Part shown: positions 17,645 through 26,556 of the stretch, one piece after another
How positions within the stretch are numbered: position 1 is the first letter of the stretch
How the letters are laid out: each line of letters opens with the position of its first letter
Origin: Bacteroidaceae bacterium
GTDB lineage: Bacteria > Bacteroidota > Bacteroidia > Bacteroidales > Bacteroidaceae
Length of the DNA: 49,532 nucleotides
Direction of reading: 5' to 3'
NCBI GenBank assembly: GCA_017503065.1
Contig: JAFVTT010000016.1
Location: forward strand, 1 to 49,532
Notes under the pieces: model-generated
The model's database searches: none
What the model was told of the DNA's origin: nothing
The model's input: the letters and a program-made list of their open reading frames with translations, nothing else
Made by a program: the position numbers and the translations under genes

Positions 17645-19816
17645 TCAGTTGGCAAGTTCGGAAAGGAATTTAATACGCACGAGGCGGATGTCTCTCTCCT
17701 CGTAGTCCGGACCAAGTGTCTTTACGGCCACGGAAAGGCGGTCGGTCTCCGACTCATCGTGGAAGTAGTCATAGATGTCCAGCATATAGTCCTCGTCCAT
17801 GACATCCTCCAGATAATAGTTGATGTCCAACTTGGTTCCACTATATACGATAGCCTCCATCTCGTCCAGCAGTTCGTCGAACTCTATGCCAAGACCATCG
17901 GCAATGTCCTCGAGGTCCAGTTTGCGGTCCACCTTCTGTATTATGCTCACCTTCAACTTGCTTTTGCTTGCCACTGTGCGCACACGCAGGTCCAGGGGAC
18001 GCTCAATCTCGTTGTCCTCGCAATGCCTCTTTATCAGTTCGCAGAACTCCTTACCATAGCGCTGGGCCTTGCCCTGCCCCACCCCGGGAATGTTCTGCAG
18101 TTCCTCCAGGGATATGGGATACATGGTTGCCATGGCTTCCATGGAACTGTCCTGGAATATCACATACGGAGGTATGCCCAAGGCTTGCGCACGCTTGCGA
18201 CGAAGGTCGCGGAGCATCTTCAGCAGAGGCTCGTCAAGCACCGCAGTGCCCTCCTCGGATTCCGGTTCATAGTCGCCAAACTCCGTGTTTTCCTTGAAAT
18301 AGAACGGTTCTGGAGAAGTCATGAACTTCTTGCCGCTCTTGGTCAGTTTCAGCAAACCGTAGTTCTCCACCTCCTTCTCTATATATCCAGACAGAATGCC
18401 CTGCTTTACAAGCGCCTGCCAATAGGAGGATTCATGTGACATGCCTACGGCGAATTCCGGCAACTGCTCATGGCAATGGGATATAATCTCCTCCGTCTCC
18501 ACGCCCATCATGATGTTCACGATGTGGTCCACCTTGAACTTGCCTTTCACGGCCTGAATAACGTTGAGCACCTTCAGCAGATCCTTACTGCCCTCAATGA
18601 ATTCATGCGGATGCAGACAGTTGTCGCAACGGTGGCAGTTGTCTTCGGGGTAATGTTCGCCGAAATAGTGCAACAACAGACGGCGGCGGCACACGCCGCT
18701 CTCCACATAGGCCTTGGTCTCTGCCAGCAACTGGTTGCCTATATCCTGTTCGGCCACGGGTTTGCCCTCCATGAACTTCTTCAGTTTCACCAAGTCCTTG
18801 GGAGAATAGAACGCCAGGCAAATACCCTCGCCTCCGTCGCGGCCGGCACGGCCGGTCTCCTGGTAATACCCTTCCAGGCTCTTGGGGATGTCATAGTGTA
18901 TAACAAAACGCACATCGGGTTTGTCAATGCCCATGCCGAAGGCTATGGTGGCCACGATGACATCCAGGCGCTCCATGATAAAATCGTCCTGCGTCTGGTT
19001 GCGTTCTGAAGTCTCCATGCCCGCATGATATGCGCGTGCATTTATATTGTTCGCTCTGAGAATCTCCGCCAACTGCTCCACCTTCTTGCGCGACAGGCAG
19101 TACACGATACCGCTCTTGCCGGGATGCTGCATTATAAAACGGACGATGTCCTTGTCCACGTCCTTGGTCTTCGGGCGCACCTCATAGTAGAGGTTGGGGC
19201 GGTTGAAGGAACTCACAAAATCAGTGGCCTTCAATATGCCCAGACTCTTCTTTATGTCGCGGCGCACCTTGTCCGTTGCCGTAGCAGTAAGGGCAATGAT
19301 GGGAGCGCGGCCTATCTCGTTGACAATAGGGCGTATCCTGCGGTACTCGGGACGGAAATCGTGTCCCCACTCGGAGATACAGTGCGCCTCGTCCACAGCA
19401 TAAAAACTTACCTTTATATTACGTAGGAAGTCCTTTGTCTCCTCCTTGGTAAGCGACTCGGGGGCGACATAAAGCAACTTCGTACGACCTGCCTGGATGT
19501 CGTTCTTGACCTCGTCCACCTGAGCACGTGTCAGGCTGGAGTTCAAATAGTGGGCAATGCCATCGTTCTCGCTGACCTGGCGTATGGCATCCACCTGATT
19601 CTTCATCAGGGCAATCAGGGGAGACAGGACAATGGCAGTACCGTCCATTATCAAAGCCGGCAACTGATAGCACAGGCTCTTTCCTCCACCAGTAGGCATC
19701 AGGACAAACGTGTCGTTCCCACCCAGCAGGTTGTTGATAACATCCTCCTGCTGGCCCTTGAAGGAACTGAAACCAAAATAGCGCTTCAGATTAGAAATAA
19801 GGTCAATTTTATCCAT
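17645..19816 (-). CDS. recQ: ATP-dependent DNA helicase RecQ
   Basis: 3'-5' superfamily 2 helicase for recombination and fork repair. The start is set at the ATG at 19814-19816 (MDKIDLISNLKRYFGFSSFK), 723 residues; the open frame extends 99 codons further but crosses the promoter. Walker A (LMPTGGGKSLCYQLP), the DEAH box (YAVDEAHCISEWGHDFRPEY), the SF2 motif VI (YYQETGRAGRDG), the Zn-binding cysteines (CRRRLLLHYFGEH through CHRCDNC), the winged-helix RQC domain and an HRDC domain (about 530-610, with IPGVGQGKAQRYG) are in the usual order. A further C-terminal stretch of about 100 residues is found in Bacteroidetes RecQ. Confidence 0.95.
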   Translation of the reverse strand: MDKIDLISNLKRYFGFSSFKGQQEDVINNLLGGNDTFVLMPTGGGKSLCYQLPALIMDGTAIVLSPLIALMKNQVDAIRQVSENDGIAHYLNSSLTRAQVDEVKNDIQAGRTKLLYVAPESLTKEETKDFLRNIKVSFYAVDEAHCISEWGHDFRPEYRRIRPIVNEIGRAPIIALTATATDKVRRDIKKSLGILKATDFVSSFNRPNLYYEVRPKTKDVDKDIVRFIMQHPGKSGIVYCLSRKKVEQLAEILRANNINARAYHAGMETSERNQTQDDFIMERLDVIVATIAFGMGIDKPDVRFVIHYDIPKSLEGYYQETGRAGRDGGEGICLAFYSPKDLVKLKKFMEGKPVAEQDIGNQLLAETKAYVESGVCRRRLLLHYFGEHYPEDNCHRCDNCLHPHEFIEGSKDLLKVLNVIQAVKGKFKVDHIVNIMMGVETEEIISHCHEQLPEFAVGMSHESSYWQALVKQGILSGYIEKEVENYGLLKLTKSGKKFMTSPEPFYFKENTEFGDYEPESEEGTAVLDEPLLKMLRDLRRKRAQALGIPPYVIFQDSSMEAMATMYPISLEELQNIPGVGQGKAQRYGKEFCELIKRHCEDNEIERPLDLRVRTVASKSKLKVSIIQKVDRKLDLEDIADGLGIEFDELLDEMEAIVYSGTKLDINYYLEDVMDEDYMLDIYDYFHDESETDRLSVAVKTLGPDYEERDIRLVRIKFLSELAN

Positions 19817-19847
19817 AGTGGTAGTCGCAGATAGTGGCGCACGTCTA

Positions 19848-19879
19848 CAAAGGTAACAAATATAAACGACATCTCCAAG
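19848..19879 (-). promoter_or_regulatory. recQ promoter
   Basis: Minus-strand TACCTTTG (19848-19855) with CTTG (19876-19879) 20 bp upstream. Transcription would start near 19841, which supports the shorter RecQ start. Confidence 0.6.
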
Positions 19880-19963
19880 GAAATAGAGCAAAAATAAGGC
19901 TACTTTCCAACGACCGTTCCTACTCTTTTTTATCACAAGGAACATATTTCCGTAGTTTTTATG

Positions 19964-19971
19964 TACATTTG
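19964..19971 (+). promoter_or_regulatory. Putative -7 box for the DUF3791-DUF3990 cassette
   Basis: TACATTTG matches TAnnTTTG. Expected transcription start is near 19978, only a few bases before the first ATG at 19983, so translation may begin at the second ATG (19995). No clear -33 TTTG is seen. Confidence 0.45.
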
Positions 19972-19982
19972 CATTTGATAAA

Positions 19983-20234
19983 ATGCATACAGACATGACC
20001 AAAACATCAAAAAGAGCCACGGAATTTGTCGTTTTCTGCATAGAGAACACCGCCAACAGGCTTGGCATCCCTGCCCGACAACTATTCCAGGAACTGAACA
20101 GGACCGACGGCATACGGAAGTTCCTGTATCCGAGTTACCCTGTACTGCATAGCCAAAGCAAAGAATATATCGTTGACGAAGTCATAGAATACATCCACAG
20201 GCACAACCCCGACTTTGCACCCTATAAACAATAA
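19983..20234 (+). CDS. DUF3791-like small protein (first gene of cassette)
   Basis: 83 residues (79 if translation starts at the second ATG, 19995). It resembles the DUF3791 family: a core of FVVFCIENTANRLGIPARQL followed by FLYPSYPVLHSQSKEYIVDE and EVIEYI. The fold should be a small helical domain. These proteins are often encoded next to DUF3990 proteins, as here, so it may be a partner or antitoxin. It lies on the plus strand between recQ and clpX, both on the minus strand. The next gene starts 4 nt after its stop. Function is not known to me; the family call is from pattern memory. Confidence 0.7.
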   Translation: MHTDMTKTSKRATEFVVFCIENTANRLGIPARQLFQELNRTDGIRKFLYPSYPVLHSQSKEYIVDEVIEYIHRHNPDFAPYKQ

Positions 20235-20238
20235 TGAC

Positions 20239-20742
20239 ATGAAAGTGTATCACGGTTCAACATCCATCGTAAAGGTACCATCGGTAGGCTTGGGCAGAAA
20301 CAACCTGGACTTTGGCAAGGGATTTTATGTCACAACCCTAAAAGAACAGGCGACGTCTTGGGCAAGCCGTCCATTGAATGCCGACAAGGAACAAATACTG
20401 AACACCTATGAGTTCAACAAGGAGGGCATAATAGAAGACGGTTACAGATACAAGCAATTCCTTGGCTACGACACAGAATGGCTTGAGTTTGTCATAGCCA
20501 GCAGAAAGGGAGAACCCGTATGGGAAGGTTGGGACATTATCGAGGGAGGCATTGCCAACGACCGTGTGTTCAACACCATAGAACTATACGGCCTGGGGCT
20601 TATCACTCAGGAGGCGGCGCTGCAGAGGCTCATATATGAGCAACCAAACAACCAGATCTGCATCCTCAACCAAGAAGTGGCAGACAAATATCTACGCTTC
20701 ATGGAATCATGCATAATACCGAAGAAGGAGGAAGAACCATGA
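20239..20742 (+). CDS. DUF3990-like protein, possible ADP-ribosyltransferase fold
   Basis: 167 residues from the ATG at 20239 (MKVYHGSTSIVKVPS). An upstream in-frame ATG at 20215 would overlap the previous gene. Family features: N-terminal VYHGS (His5), then FGKGFYVTTLKEQATSWA, then a late acidic segment NTIELYGLGLIT. This spacing resembles the H-Y-E pattern of ADP-ribosyltransferase folds (PARP/diphtheria toxin class), to which I recall DUF3990 being assigned. No signal peptide or membrane segment. The last codons overlap the next start as ATGA, with aaggagg about 8 nt upstream. A role as a NAD-using toxin is inference from fold and small-gene neighbours. Confidence 0.7.
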   Translation: MKVYHGSTSIVKVPSVGLGRNNLDFGKGFYVTTLKEQATSWASRPLNADKEQILNTYEFNKEGIIEDGYRYKQFLGYDTEWLEFVIASRKGEPVWEGWDIIEGGIANDRVFNTIELYGLGLITQEAALQRLIYEQPNNQICILNQEVADKYLRFMESCIIPKKEEEP

Positions 20743-20978
20743 ACAACGAGCAATCACAGGTCAACGACACCTTGTTGCAGATGAAATATGCCAGGGTTGT
20801 CTCATTGCTGGCAGAACGATTAGATATCAGTGACGACAAGGCACTTGAGTTATTCTACATGTCAGACACATACGGCTATCTCAGTCTCAAGATGTATCAC
20901 CTTCACAACATGAGCGATGCCTATATAGTAGACGAACTGGTGCTTGAACTGCAATCCAAGCAAATGCTACCGGAATAA
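20739..20978 (+). CDS. DUF3791-like small protein (third gene of cassette)
   Basis: 79 residues from the ATG at 20739, which overlaps the stop of the preceding gene (ATGA) and has a strong aaggagg ribosome-binding site inside that gene's end. An in-frame ATG at 20709 is less likely. The core MKYARVVSLLAERLDISDDK through ALELFYMSDTYGYLS and AYIVDELVLEL resembles DUF3791-type helical proteins but is diverged from the first gene of the cassette. Tight coupling suggests a fixed ratio or complex with the DUF3990 protein. A GC-rich perfect hairpin follows. Confidence 0.7.
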   Translation: MNNEQSQVNDTLLQMKYARVVSLLAERLDISDDKALELFYMSDTYGYLSLKMYHLHNMSDAYIVDELVLELQSKQMLPE

Positions 20979-20984
20979 AAACGA

Positions 20985-21012
20985 CACGCGCGCCCCGATC
21001 GGGGCGCGCGTG
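20985..21012. terminator. 28-bp perfect palindrome between the cassette and clpX
   Basis: 14-bp arms (cacgcgcgccccga and its complement) without a spacer base. On the minus strand the hairpin is followed by gtcgttttta, so it should terminate clpX. For the plus-strand cassette the U-run is missing. Confidence 0.75.
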
Positions 21013-21044
21013 CTACATGTCTGCCGTCAGAGTCGGCACATAGG

Positions 21045-22274
21045 TTACAATACCTCGGACTTGGCCAACTGCTCACGCACATAATCGGCGGTGATGGTAA
21101 GTTCCGTCTGGTCCGTACCGGGGACAGAGAACTGGAGGTCGGTCATAACCGATTCCACGATACCACGAAGACCGCGGGCACCCAGATTGCGCTCCATTGC
21201 CTTGTCCACCATAACCTCCAGAGCCTCGGGAGCGAACTCCAGTTTCACCCCGTCCATCTCGAAGAGTTTCTTCTGCTGGCGGATGAGCGAGTTCTTGGGC
21301 TCGGTGAGGATATTGCGCAAGGCTTCCCTGTCCAGGGGACGCAAGTAGGTCAGCGCCGGCAGACGGCCTATGAGTTCGGGAATGAGGCCGAAACTCTTCA
21401 GGTCCTGCGGTTGTATGTACTTCAACAGGTTCTTGCTGTCTATGTTGTGACGCACTGAGACATTGTTGTAACCCACCGTGTGGGTGTTCATGCGCTGTGC
21501 TATCTTGCGCTCGATGCCATCGAAGGCACCGCCGCAGATGAACAGGATGTTGCGGGTGTCCATGTGCACATAGTCCTGGTCGGGGTGCTTGCGGCCTCCC
21601 TTTGGCGGCACGTTCACAACACTGCCCTCCAGCAATTTCAACAGACCCTGCTGCACACCCTCGCCACTGACGTCGCGTGTGATGCTGGGATTGTCGCCCT
21701 TGCGTGCTATCTTGTCTATCTCGTCTATGAACACAATACCGCGTTCTGCCTTGGGCTGGTCATAGTCGGCCGCCTGCAACAGGCGCGACAGGATGCTTTC
21801 CACGTCCTCACCCACATAACCGGCTTCCGTCAGCACCGTGGCATCGACAATGGAGAACGGCACGTCAAGCATCTTGGCTATGGTGCGTGCCAGCAAGGTC
21901 TTGCCCGTACCGGTGGAGCCTATCATGATGATGTTGCTCTTCTCTATCTCCACATCATCGTCAGCCTTGCCCAATGCCTGCTGGCGCAAACGCTTGTAGT
22001 GGTTGTAGACGGCCACGGACAGGGCTATCTTGGCCTCATCCTGACCGATGACATACTCATCCAGCCTGGCCTTGATCTCTGCAGGACGCATCAGGGGCTT
22101 GTCGGCATCATAAAAGTCGTCCTTGCCTCTGCCGGCCTTCAGGTTCTCACGAACCATCTGGTGTGCCATCTCCACACAATCGCTGCAGATGAAGCCTTCA
22201 AGGCCGTTGAGCATCAGAGGTACATCCTTCTCGCTACGGCCACAAAAGGAGCAACGGTTCAGTTTCTTTGCCAT
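21045..22274 (-). CDS. clpX: ATP-dependent Clp protease ATPase subunit ClpX
   Basis: AAA+ unfoldase that delivers substrates to ClpP. 409 residues. N-terminal C4 zinc-binding domain ([11 protein letters not shown] and FICSDCVE, first about 35 residues), Walker A ([11 protein letters not shown]), pore loop (GYVGEDVE), Walker B ([10 protein letters not shown]), the [20 protein letters not shown] segment, sensor and C-terminal small domain are complete. An IGF-type loop for ClpP docking is expected in the middle. It follows clpP after 8 nt, in the classic tig-clpP-clpX order. Confidence 0.97.
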   Translation of the reverse strand: MAKKLNRCSFCGRSEKDVPLMLNGLEGFICSDCVEMAHQMVRENLKAGRGKDDFYDADKPLMRPAEIKARLDEYVIGQDEAKIALSVAVYNHYKRLRQQALGKADDDVEIEKSNIIMIGSTGTGKTLLARTIAKMLDVPFSIVDATVLTEAGYVGEDVESILSRLLQAADYDQPKAERGIVFIDEIDKIARKGDNPSITRDVSGEGVQQGLLKLLEGSVVNVPPKGGRKHPDQDYVHMDTRNILFICGGAFDGIERKIAQRMNTHTVGYNNVSVRHNIDSKNLLKYIQPQDLKSFGLIPELIGRLPALTYLRPLDREALRNILTEPKNSLIRQQKKLFEMDGVKLEFAPEALEVMVDKAMERNLGARGLRGIVESVMTDLQFSVPGTDQTELTITADYVREQLAKSEVL

Positions 22275-22282
22275 ACGCTCAC

Positions 22283-22948
22283 TCAGGCTTTGCGTGAGAG
22301 GACATTGTCCACCATACCATACTCCTTGGCCTCCTGGGCTGTCATCCAGTAGTCACGGTCGCTGTCGGCCCACACCTTGTCGAAAGGCTGGTGCGAGTGG
22401 TCGGCAATGATGGTATAGAGTTCGTTCTTCAACTTCAATATCTCGCGGGCAGTTATCTCTATGTCCGAAGCCTGGCCCTGTGCACCGCCAAGAGGCTGGT
22501 GTATCATCACACGGGAATGCTGCAAGGCTGAGCGCTTGCCCTCGGCTCCTGCCACGAGCAGCACGGCGGCCATGGAAGCAGCCATACCAGTGCAGATAGT
22601 GGCCACCGGACTCTGGATGAACTGCATGGTGTCGTATATGCCCAAACCGGCATACACACTGCCGCCGGGGGAGTTGATGTAGATGCTGATGTCCTTGCCC
22701 GGATCTACGCTGTCCAGATACAGCAACTGCGCCTGAAGGGTGTTGGCGGTATAGTCGTCCACCTGTGTACCGAGGAAGATGATGCGGTCCATCATCAGTC
22801 GGCTGAACACGTCCATCTGTGTGACGTTCAACTGACGTTCCTCCAGGATGTAGGGGTTCATGTACTGGTTCTGCATGGACACTATGTCGTCCAGCACCAT
22901 ACCGTTGATTCCCATCTTGCCGGTTGCGAACTTACGAAAGTCTTTCAT
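22283..22948 (-). CDS. clpP: ATP-dependent Clp protease proteolytic subunit ClpP
   Basis: Serine peptidase forming the tetradecameric barrel of ClpXP. I take the ATG at 22946-22948 ([20 protein letters not shown]) as start, 221 residues; an upstream in-frame codon at 23002 would run through a large inverted repeat. The catalytic serine lies in [20 protein letters not shown], histidine in [14 protein letters not shown], and the Asp further downstream. [19 protein letters not shown] is the family signature. Forms an operon with clpX; a 108-bp inverted repeat separates it from tig. Confidence 0.96.
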   Translation of the reverse strand: MKDFRKFATGKMGINGMVLDDIVSMQNQYMNPYILEERQLNVTQMDVFSRLMMDRIIFLGTQVDDYTANTLQAQLLYLDSVDPGKDISIYINSPGGSVYAGLGIYDTMQFIQSPVATICTGMAASMAAVLLVAGAEGKRSALQHSRVMIHQPLGGAQGQASDIEITAREILKLKNELYTIIADHSHQPFDKVWADSDRDYWMTAQEAKEYGMVDNVLSRKA

Positions 22949-22977
22949 ATATACATTATATATAATATAGAGCCAAT

Positions 22978-23085
22978 GACCCTCCCCCTCACCCCTCCAC
23001 AAGGGAGGGGAGTAGAATGAACTGAGTTTTCCGTCAGTCAGCAGTAACTACTCCCCTCCCTTGCGGAGGGGTAAGGGGGAGGGTC
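22978..23085. repeat. 108-bp inverted repeat between tig and clpP
   Basis: Arms of 38 bp (22978-23015 and 23048-23085) match at 36 of 38 positions around a 32-bp loop. Each arm itself contains a smaller inverted repeat (cccctcc...ggagggg). In RNA it would form a very long hairpin in the tig-clpP leader, where it could attenuate or process the transcript. It may also be a small mobile repeat. Confidence 0.85.
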
Positions 23086-23105
23086 TTCTTGTGTTATTTA
23101 CTAAG

Positions 23106-24455
23106 TTATTCCTCGAATGCCTTGTTGAACTCGTCCAGACTTACGGTCTTCTCGTCCAGAGTAACCACGGCCTTGGCGGCAGCGCCGAGCTTGCGCTCTA
23201 CGGTACGGTTCACCAGACCCTCGGCCTGCTGCTTGTTCTCCAGCATACCCTTGGCATAGTTCTCCAGAGCGTCCTCGGGGATGTTGCTCATGCCATACTG
23301 GGCAAACTGCATGCGGGTAACCTCCTTGGCGGTCTCCATCACGTCGGGCTGCTCAACCTTGATTTCCATCTGGTCGCACAACTGCTCCTTGATGAGGTGC
23401 CACTTCAGTTCCTCAACGCTGGGCTTGAAGTTCTTCTCGATGAACTCGTCGTCCTTGTCCTGGTTGTTCATCTTCATGATGCGCTTGAGCAGCTCCTCGG
23501 GGAACTCAACCTCACCAACGCGGGCAACGATGTACTTCTTCAGGTCCATAACGAAGCGGAAGTCGCTGTCCACACGGAACTGGCTCTCCAGAGTCTCCTT
23601 GATGGCAGCACGGAAACTTGCCTCGTCGCTAACCTTGCCCTCGCCCAGAACCTGATCGAACAACTCCTGGTTCAGGGCATGAGCCTCGTAACGGGTAATC
23701 TCGCTGATCTGGTACTGGAAGTCACCGGTCTTCTGGGCAGCCTCGTCCTTTGTAATCTTCAGCAGAGAGGACAGTTCCACGTCGCTGTTGTATGCCTTTG
23801 AGGGGTTGAAGACGATAACGTCGCCTACCTTGGCGCCCTCGAACTTCTGCTTCTGCTCCTCGTCCTTCATGTAGTCGGGCAGCATTACTGCAGCCTCAAC
23901 CTCAATGCCACCCTCTACGGGCTGACCGTTCTCGTCCAACTCGGTGATGGTACCCTTCACCATGTCCTTGGCCTGATACTCCTCCACCTTCTGGTAACTG
24001 CCGGCACGGCTGGTGTACATCTGTATCTGCTGGTCGATCATGGCGTCATCCACGGTGATGTTGTAGTACTCCACAGTGTCGTTGCTGCTCAACTTGGCAT
24101 CCATCTGGGGAGCCAGGGCAACATCGAACAGGAAAGTCTGCTCATCAGCCTCCAGACTTACCTCACCCTGCTTGTCGCTGGGAAGGGGCTCGCCCAGGAT
24201 GTCGATCTTCTCCTCGCGGATATACTTGTAGAGTTCGGTACCCAGCATCTTGTTCATCTCCTCAGCCTGAATCTCCTGGCCGAAACGCTTCTTCAGCAGA
24301 GCCATAGGAGCCTGACCGGGACGGAAACCGGGCAGAGAAGCCTTCTTGCGATAGTCCTTCAGTGTCTTTTCCACATTGGCGGCATAGTCAGCCTTAGCCA
24401 GTGTAATGGTCAGCAACGCTGTTACGTTGCCAGTCTTCTCAAACGAAATGTTCAT
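23106..24455 (-). CDS. tig: Trigger factor
   Basis: Ribosome-associated chaperone that meets nascent chains at the exit tunnel. 449 residues. The ribosome-binding signature is GFRPGQAPMALLKKRFG (about 43-59) in the N-terminal domain (1-120). The central segment (about 150-235), where FKBP-type isomerase sequence is expected, is hard to recognise and probably degenerate (MVKGTITELDENGQPVEGG then GDVIVFNPSKAY). The C-terminal helical arms follow. First gene of tig-clpP-clpX. A TATCTTTG -7 box lies about 67 nt upstream. Confidence 0.93.
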   Translation of the reverse strand: MNISFEKTGNVTALLTITLAKADYAANVEKTLKDYRKKASLPGFRPGQAPMALLKKRFGQEIQAEEMNKMLGTELYKYIREEKIDILGEPLPSDKQGEVSLEADEQTFLFDVALAPQMDAKLSSNDTVEYYNITVDDAMIDQQIQMYTSRAGSYQKVEEYQAKDMVKGTITELDENGQPVEGGIEVEAAVMLPDYMKDEEQKQKFEGAKVGDVIVFNPSKAYNSDVELSSLLKITKDEAAQKTGDFQYQISEITRYEAHALNQELFDQVLGEGKVSDEASFRAAIKETLESQFRVDSDFRFVMDLKKYIVARVGEVEFPEELLKRIMKMNNQDKDDEFIEKNFKPSVEELKWHLIKEQLCDQMEIKVEQPDVMETAKEVTRMQFAQYGMSNIPEDALENYAKGMLENKQQAEGLVNRTVERKLGAAAKAVVTLDEKTVSLDEFNKAFEE

Positions 24456-24521
24456 TGGTTTATATCTTTGTTTACGATTTAATCACATCAATAATACGTG
24501 CGCATGAGCGCATTCAGCGTG

Positions 24522-24529
24522 CAAAGATA
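24522..24529 (-). promoter_or_regulatory. Putative -7 promoter box of tig
   Basis: Minus-strand TATCTTTG, a full TAnnTTTG match, 67 nt before the tig start. No clear -33 box is visible. Confidence 0.5.
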
Positions 24530-24673
24530 ATAAAAAATAATGAGGAATGCGCGATATGCAGGCATGTTTTTTCTCCATTTGCTCTTTTTACCCTCTATAA
24601 CGAACACCGTATAATAGGCTTTGGCATTAAATTCATATCTTTACACACAAATTAACATTAACCTACACGTATT

Positions 24674-26284
24674 ATGCTATTCGACCTGCTGAAATCATCG
24701 TATTTCGCGCTCTTCACCATCGTTGCCCTGGGCTTCATGCTGGGAAGAATCAAGATCAAGGGAGTGTCACTGGACGTCTCTGCCGTTATCTTCATCGCAC
24801 TGCTCTTCGGACACTTCGGCGTATTCATTCCCAAGGACTTGGGCAATTTCGGACTGGTGCTCTTCATCTTCACCATCGGCATACAGGCCGGTCCCGGTTT
24901 CTTCGACTCGTTCAAGAGCAAGGGCAAGACCCTCATCATCATCACAGCACTGCTGATTGCTTCGGCAGCCCTGACCGGTGTAGGACTGAAATACCTCTAC
25001 GGCATCGACACTCCGAGCCTGGTGGGCCTGATGGCCGGAGCACTGACTTCCACCCCCGGCCTGGCGGTTGCCATCGACAGCACAAAACACTTGGCAGCCA
25101 GCGACCTGGCGCCCATCTCCTATGGTATAGCCTATCCCTTCGGCGTAATAGGCGTAATCCTCTTCGTGAAACTTCTGCCCAAGATCATGCGCATCGATCT
25201 GGAAAAGGAGGCTAAGGAACTGGATGCCCAGCGCAGAAGCAAGTTCCCCGAGATGGAGACCTGCCTGTTCAAGGTCACGAACGACGCCGTATTCGGGCGC
25301 ACGCTGATGGAACTGAAGTTCGCCAACATGACAGGTGCCATCATCTCCCGAATGAAGTCCGGCGACAAGATTACCATCCCCATGGGTATCACAGTCCTGC
25401 ACGAGAACGACTGGGTTCAGTGCGTAGGCACAAAGGAGGCTCTGGCACAGGCCGAAGTGCTCCTCGGAGAACGCGAGGAGGGCGAACTCCCCTTGGCAGA
25501 AGACCAGGACATACAGCAGTTGCTGCTCACCAACAAGAAGATGGTAGGCAAGCAGTTGGGCGAGTTGCGCCTGCACCAGAACTTCGGTTGCACTGTGACC
25601 CGTGTCCGCCGAAGCGGTATCGACCTCACCCCCTCCGAAACCCTGGAACTGAAGTTCGGCGACAAACTGATGGTCGTTGGCGAAAAGGAGGGTCTGAACG
25701 GTTTTGCCTGCATGCTGGGCAACAATGCCAAGATACTGTCTGACACCGACTTCTTCCCCATTGCCATGGGTATCGTCCTTGGTGTCATAGTGGGCAAGAT
25801 GAGCATCAGTTTCGGCGACGGCATGAGCATATCCCCCGGCCTTACCGGCGGTGTCCTGCTGGTAGCCCTTTTGCTTAGCGCCATAGGCAAGACCGGTCCC
25901 ATTATCTGGTCAATGTCCGGCCCCTCGAACCAACTTCTGCGCCAGTTGGGCCTGTTGCTTTTCCTTGCCGAGGTAGGCACATCCGCAGGAAAGACACTCG
26001 TATCCACATTCCAGACAAGCGGTCTGTTGCTCTTCGGCATCGGTGCTGCACTCACACTGGTTCCCATGCTCATAGCCACTCTGGTAGGCAGACTGGTCTT
26101 CAAGATTTCCATGCTCGACCTTCTGGGCACCATCACAGGTGGCATGACCTCCACTCCCGGTCTTGCCGCCGCCGACTCCATGGTGGACAGCAACATCCCC
26201 AGCGTGGCATACGCCACCGTCTACCCCATTGCTATGGTGTGCCTCATCATTGCCATTCAGGTAATTTCCATGACGGTGATGTAG
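24674..26284 (+). CDS. AspT/YidE-type membrane transporter with two RCK_C domains
   Basis: 536 residues. Two homologous membrane halves (about 5-170 and 355-535), each with a glycine-rich conserved segment: LMAGALTSTPGLAVAIDSTK in the first and ITGGMTSTPGLAAADSMVDS in the second. Between them lie two TrkA-C/RCK_C regulatory domains (about 180-265 and 270-350). This layout is that of the aspartate:alanine exchanger family and of E. coli YidE and YbjL. The substrate cannot be told from sequence; dicarboxylates or amino acids are likely. It is monocistronic, divergent from tig, and followed by a 16-bp-arm hairpin. Confidence 0.87.
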   Translation: MLFDLLKSSYFALFTIVALGFMLGRIKIKGVSLDVSAVIFIALLFGHFGVFIPKDLGNFGLVLFIFTIGIQAGPGFFDSFKSKGKTLIIITALLIASAALTGVGLKYLYGIDTPSLVGLMAGALTSTPGLAVAIDSTKHLAASDLAPISYGIAYPFGVIGVILFVKLLPKIMRIDLEKEAKELDAQRRSKFPEMETCLFKVTNDAVFGRTLMELKFANMTGAIISRMKSGDKITIPMGITVLHENDWVQCVGTKEALAQAEVLLGEREEGELPLAEDQDIQQLLLTNKKMVGKQLGELRLHQNFGCTVTRVRRSGIDLTPSETLELKFGDKLMVVGEKEGLNGFACMLGNNAKILSDTDFFPIAMGIVLGVIVGKMSISFGDGMSISPGLTGGVLLVALLLSAIGKTGPIIWSMSGPSNQLLRQLGLLLFLAEVGTSAGKTLVSTFQTSGLLLFGIGAALTLVPMLIATLVGRLVFKISMLDLLGTITGGMTSTPGLAAADSMVDSNIPSVAYATVYPIAMVCLIIAIQVISMTVM

Positions 26285-26334
26285 CATCACAAAGCATCCG
26301 GCAGGATTGCTCCCAACGTCAATCAACAATAATC

Positions 26335-26372
26335 ATATAGGGTATGCCTCCAATCCGAGGCATACCCTATAT
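26335..26372 (+). terminator. Hairpin after the AspT-type transporter
   Basis: Perfect 16-bp arms (atatagggtatgcctc at 26335-26350, complement at 26357-26372) around a 6-nt loop, 50 bp after the stop. The trailing sequence is AT-rich but not a clean T-run. Confidence 0.65.
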
Positions 26373-26423
26373 AGTATATCCGCATATCTTTGAAGGCAAT
26401 TAAGGTTTATTGCGGTTATCCTG

Positions 26424-26500
26424 CCCAAATCGGTCATTAGCGCAATGATGACAATAACCCTTGCTTCTTGAACAGAAGCGTGGTCACTTTGAGGGCATAA
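26424..26500 (+). mobile_element. Degenerate MITE-like remnant, copy C
   Basis: Begins with cccaaatcggtcatta and continues with atgatgacaataaccc, then cactttgagggc, as in the left part of the element at 30041-30287. It has many changes and lacks the right half. It abuts the terminator of the downstream lipoprotein gene. Confidence 0.6.
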
Positions 26501-26501
26501 T

Positions 26502-26531
26502 AAAAAAGGAGGCATGCCGTAGCACGCCTCC
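26502..26531 (-). terminator. Terminator of the lipoprotein gene
   Basis: Stem ggaggc/gcctcc plus tgc/gca around loop cgta (26508-26531), followed on the minus strand by a six-T run (26502-26507). It lies 25 nt after the stop at 26557. Confidence 0.8.
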
Positions 26532-26556
26532 AAACGTTGTTTTTATTTCTGAAGCA

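Noticed and set aside
19817..20113. N-terminal 99-codon extension of recQ
   Set aside because: It crosses the recQ promoter and overlaps the divergent DUF3791-like gene; the family start is MDKIDLI.
24636..24643. TATCTTTA as promoter of the AspT-type transporter
   Set aside because: The last base departs from TAnnTTTG and the nearest TTTG is only 12 bp upstream, too close for the -33 element.
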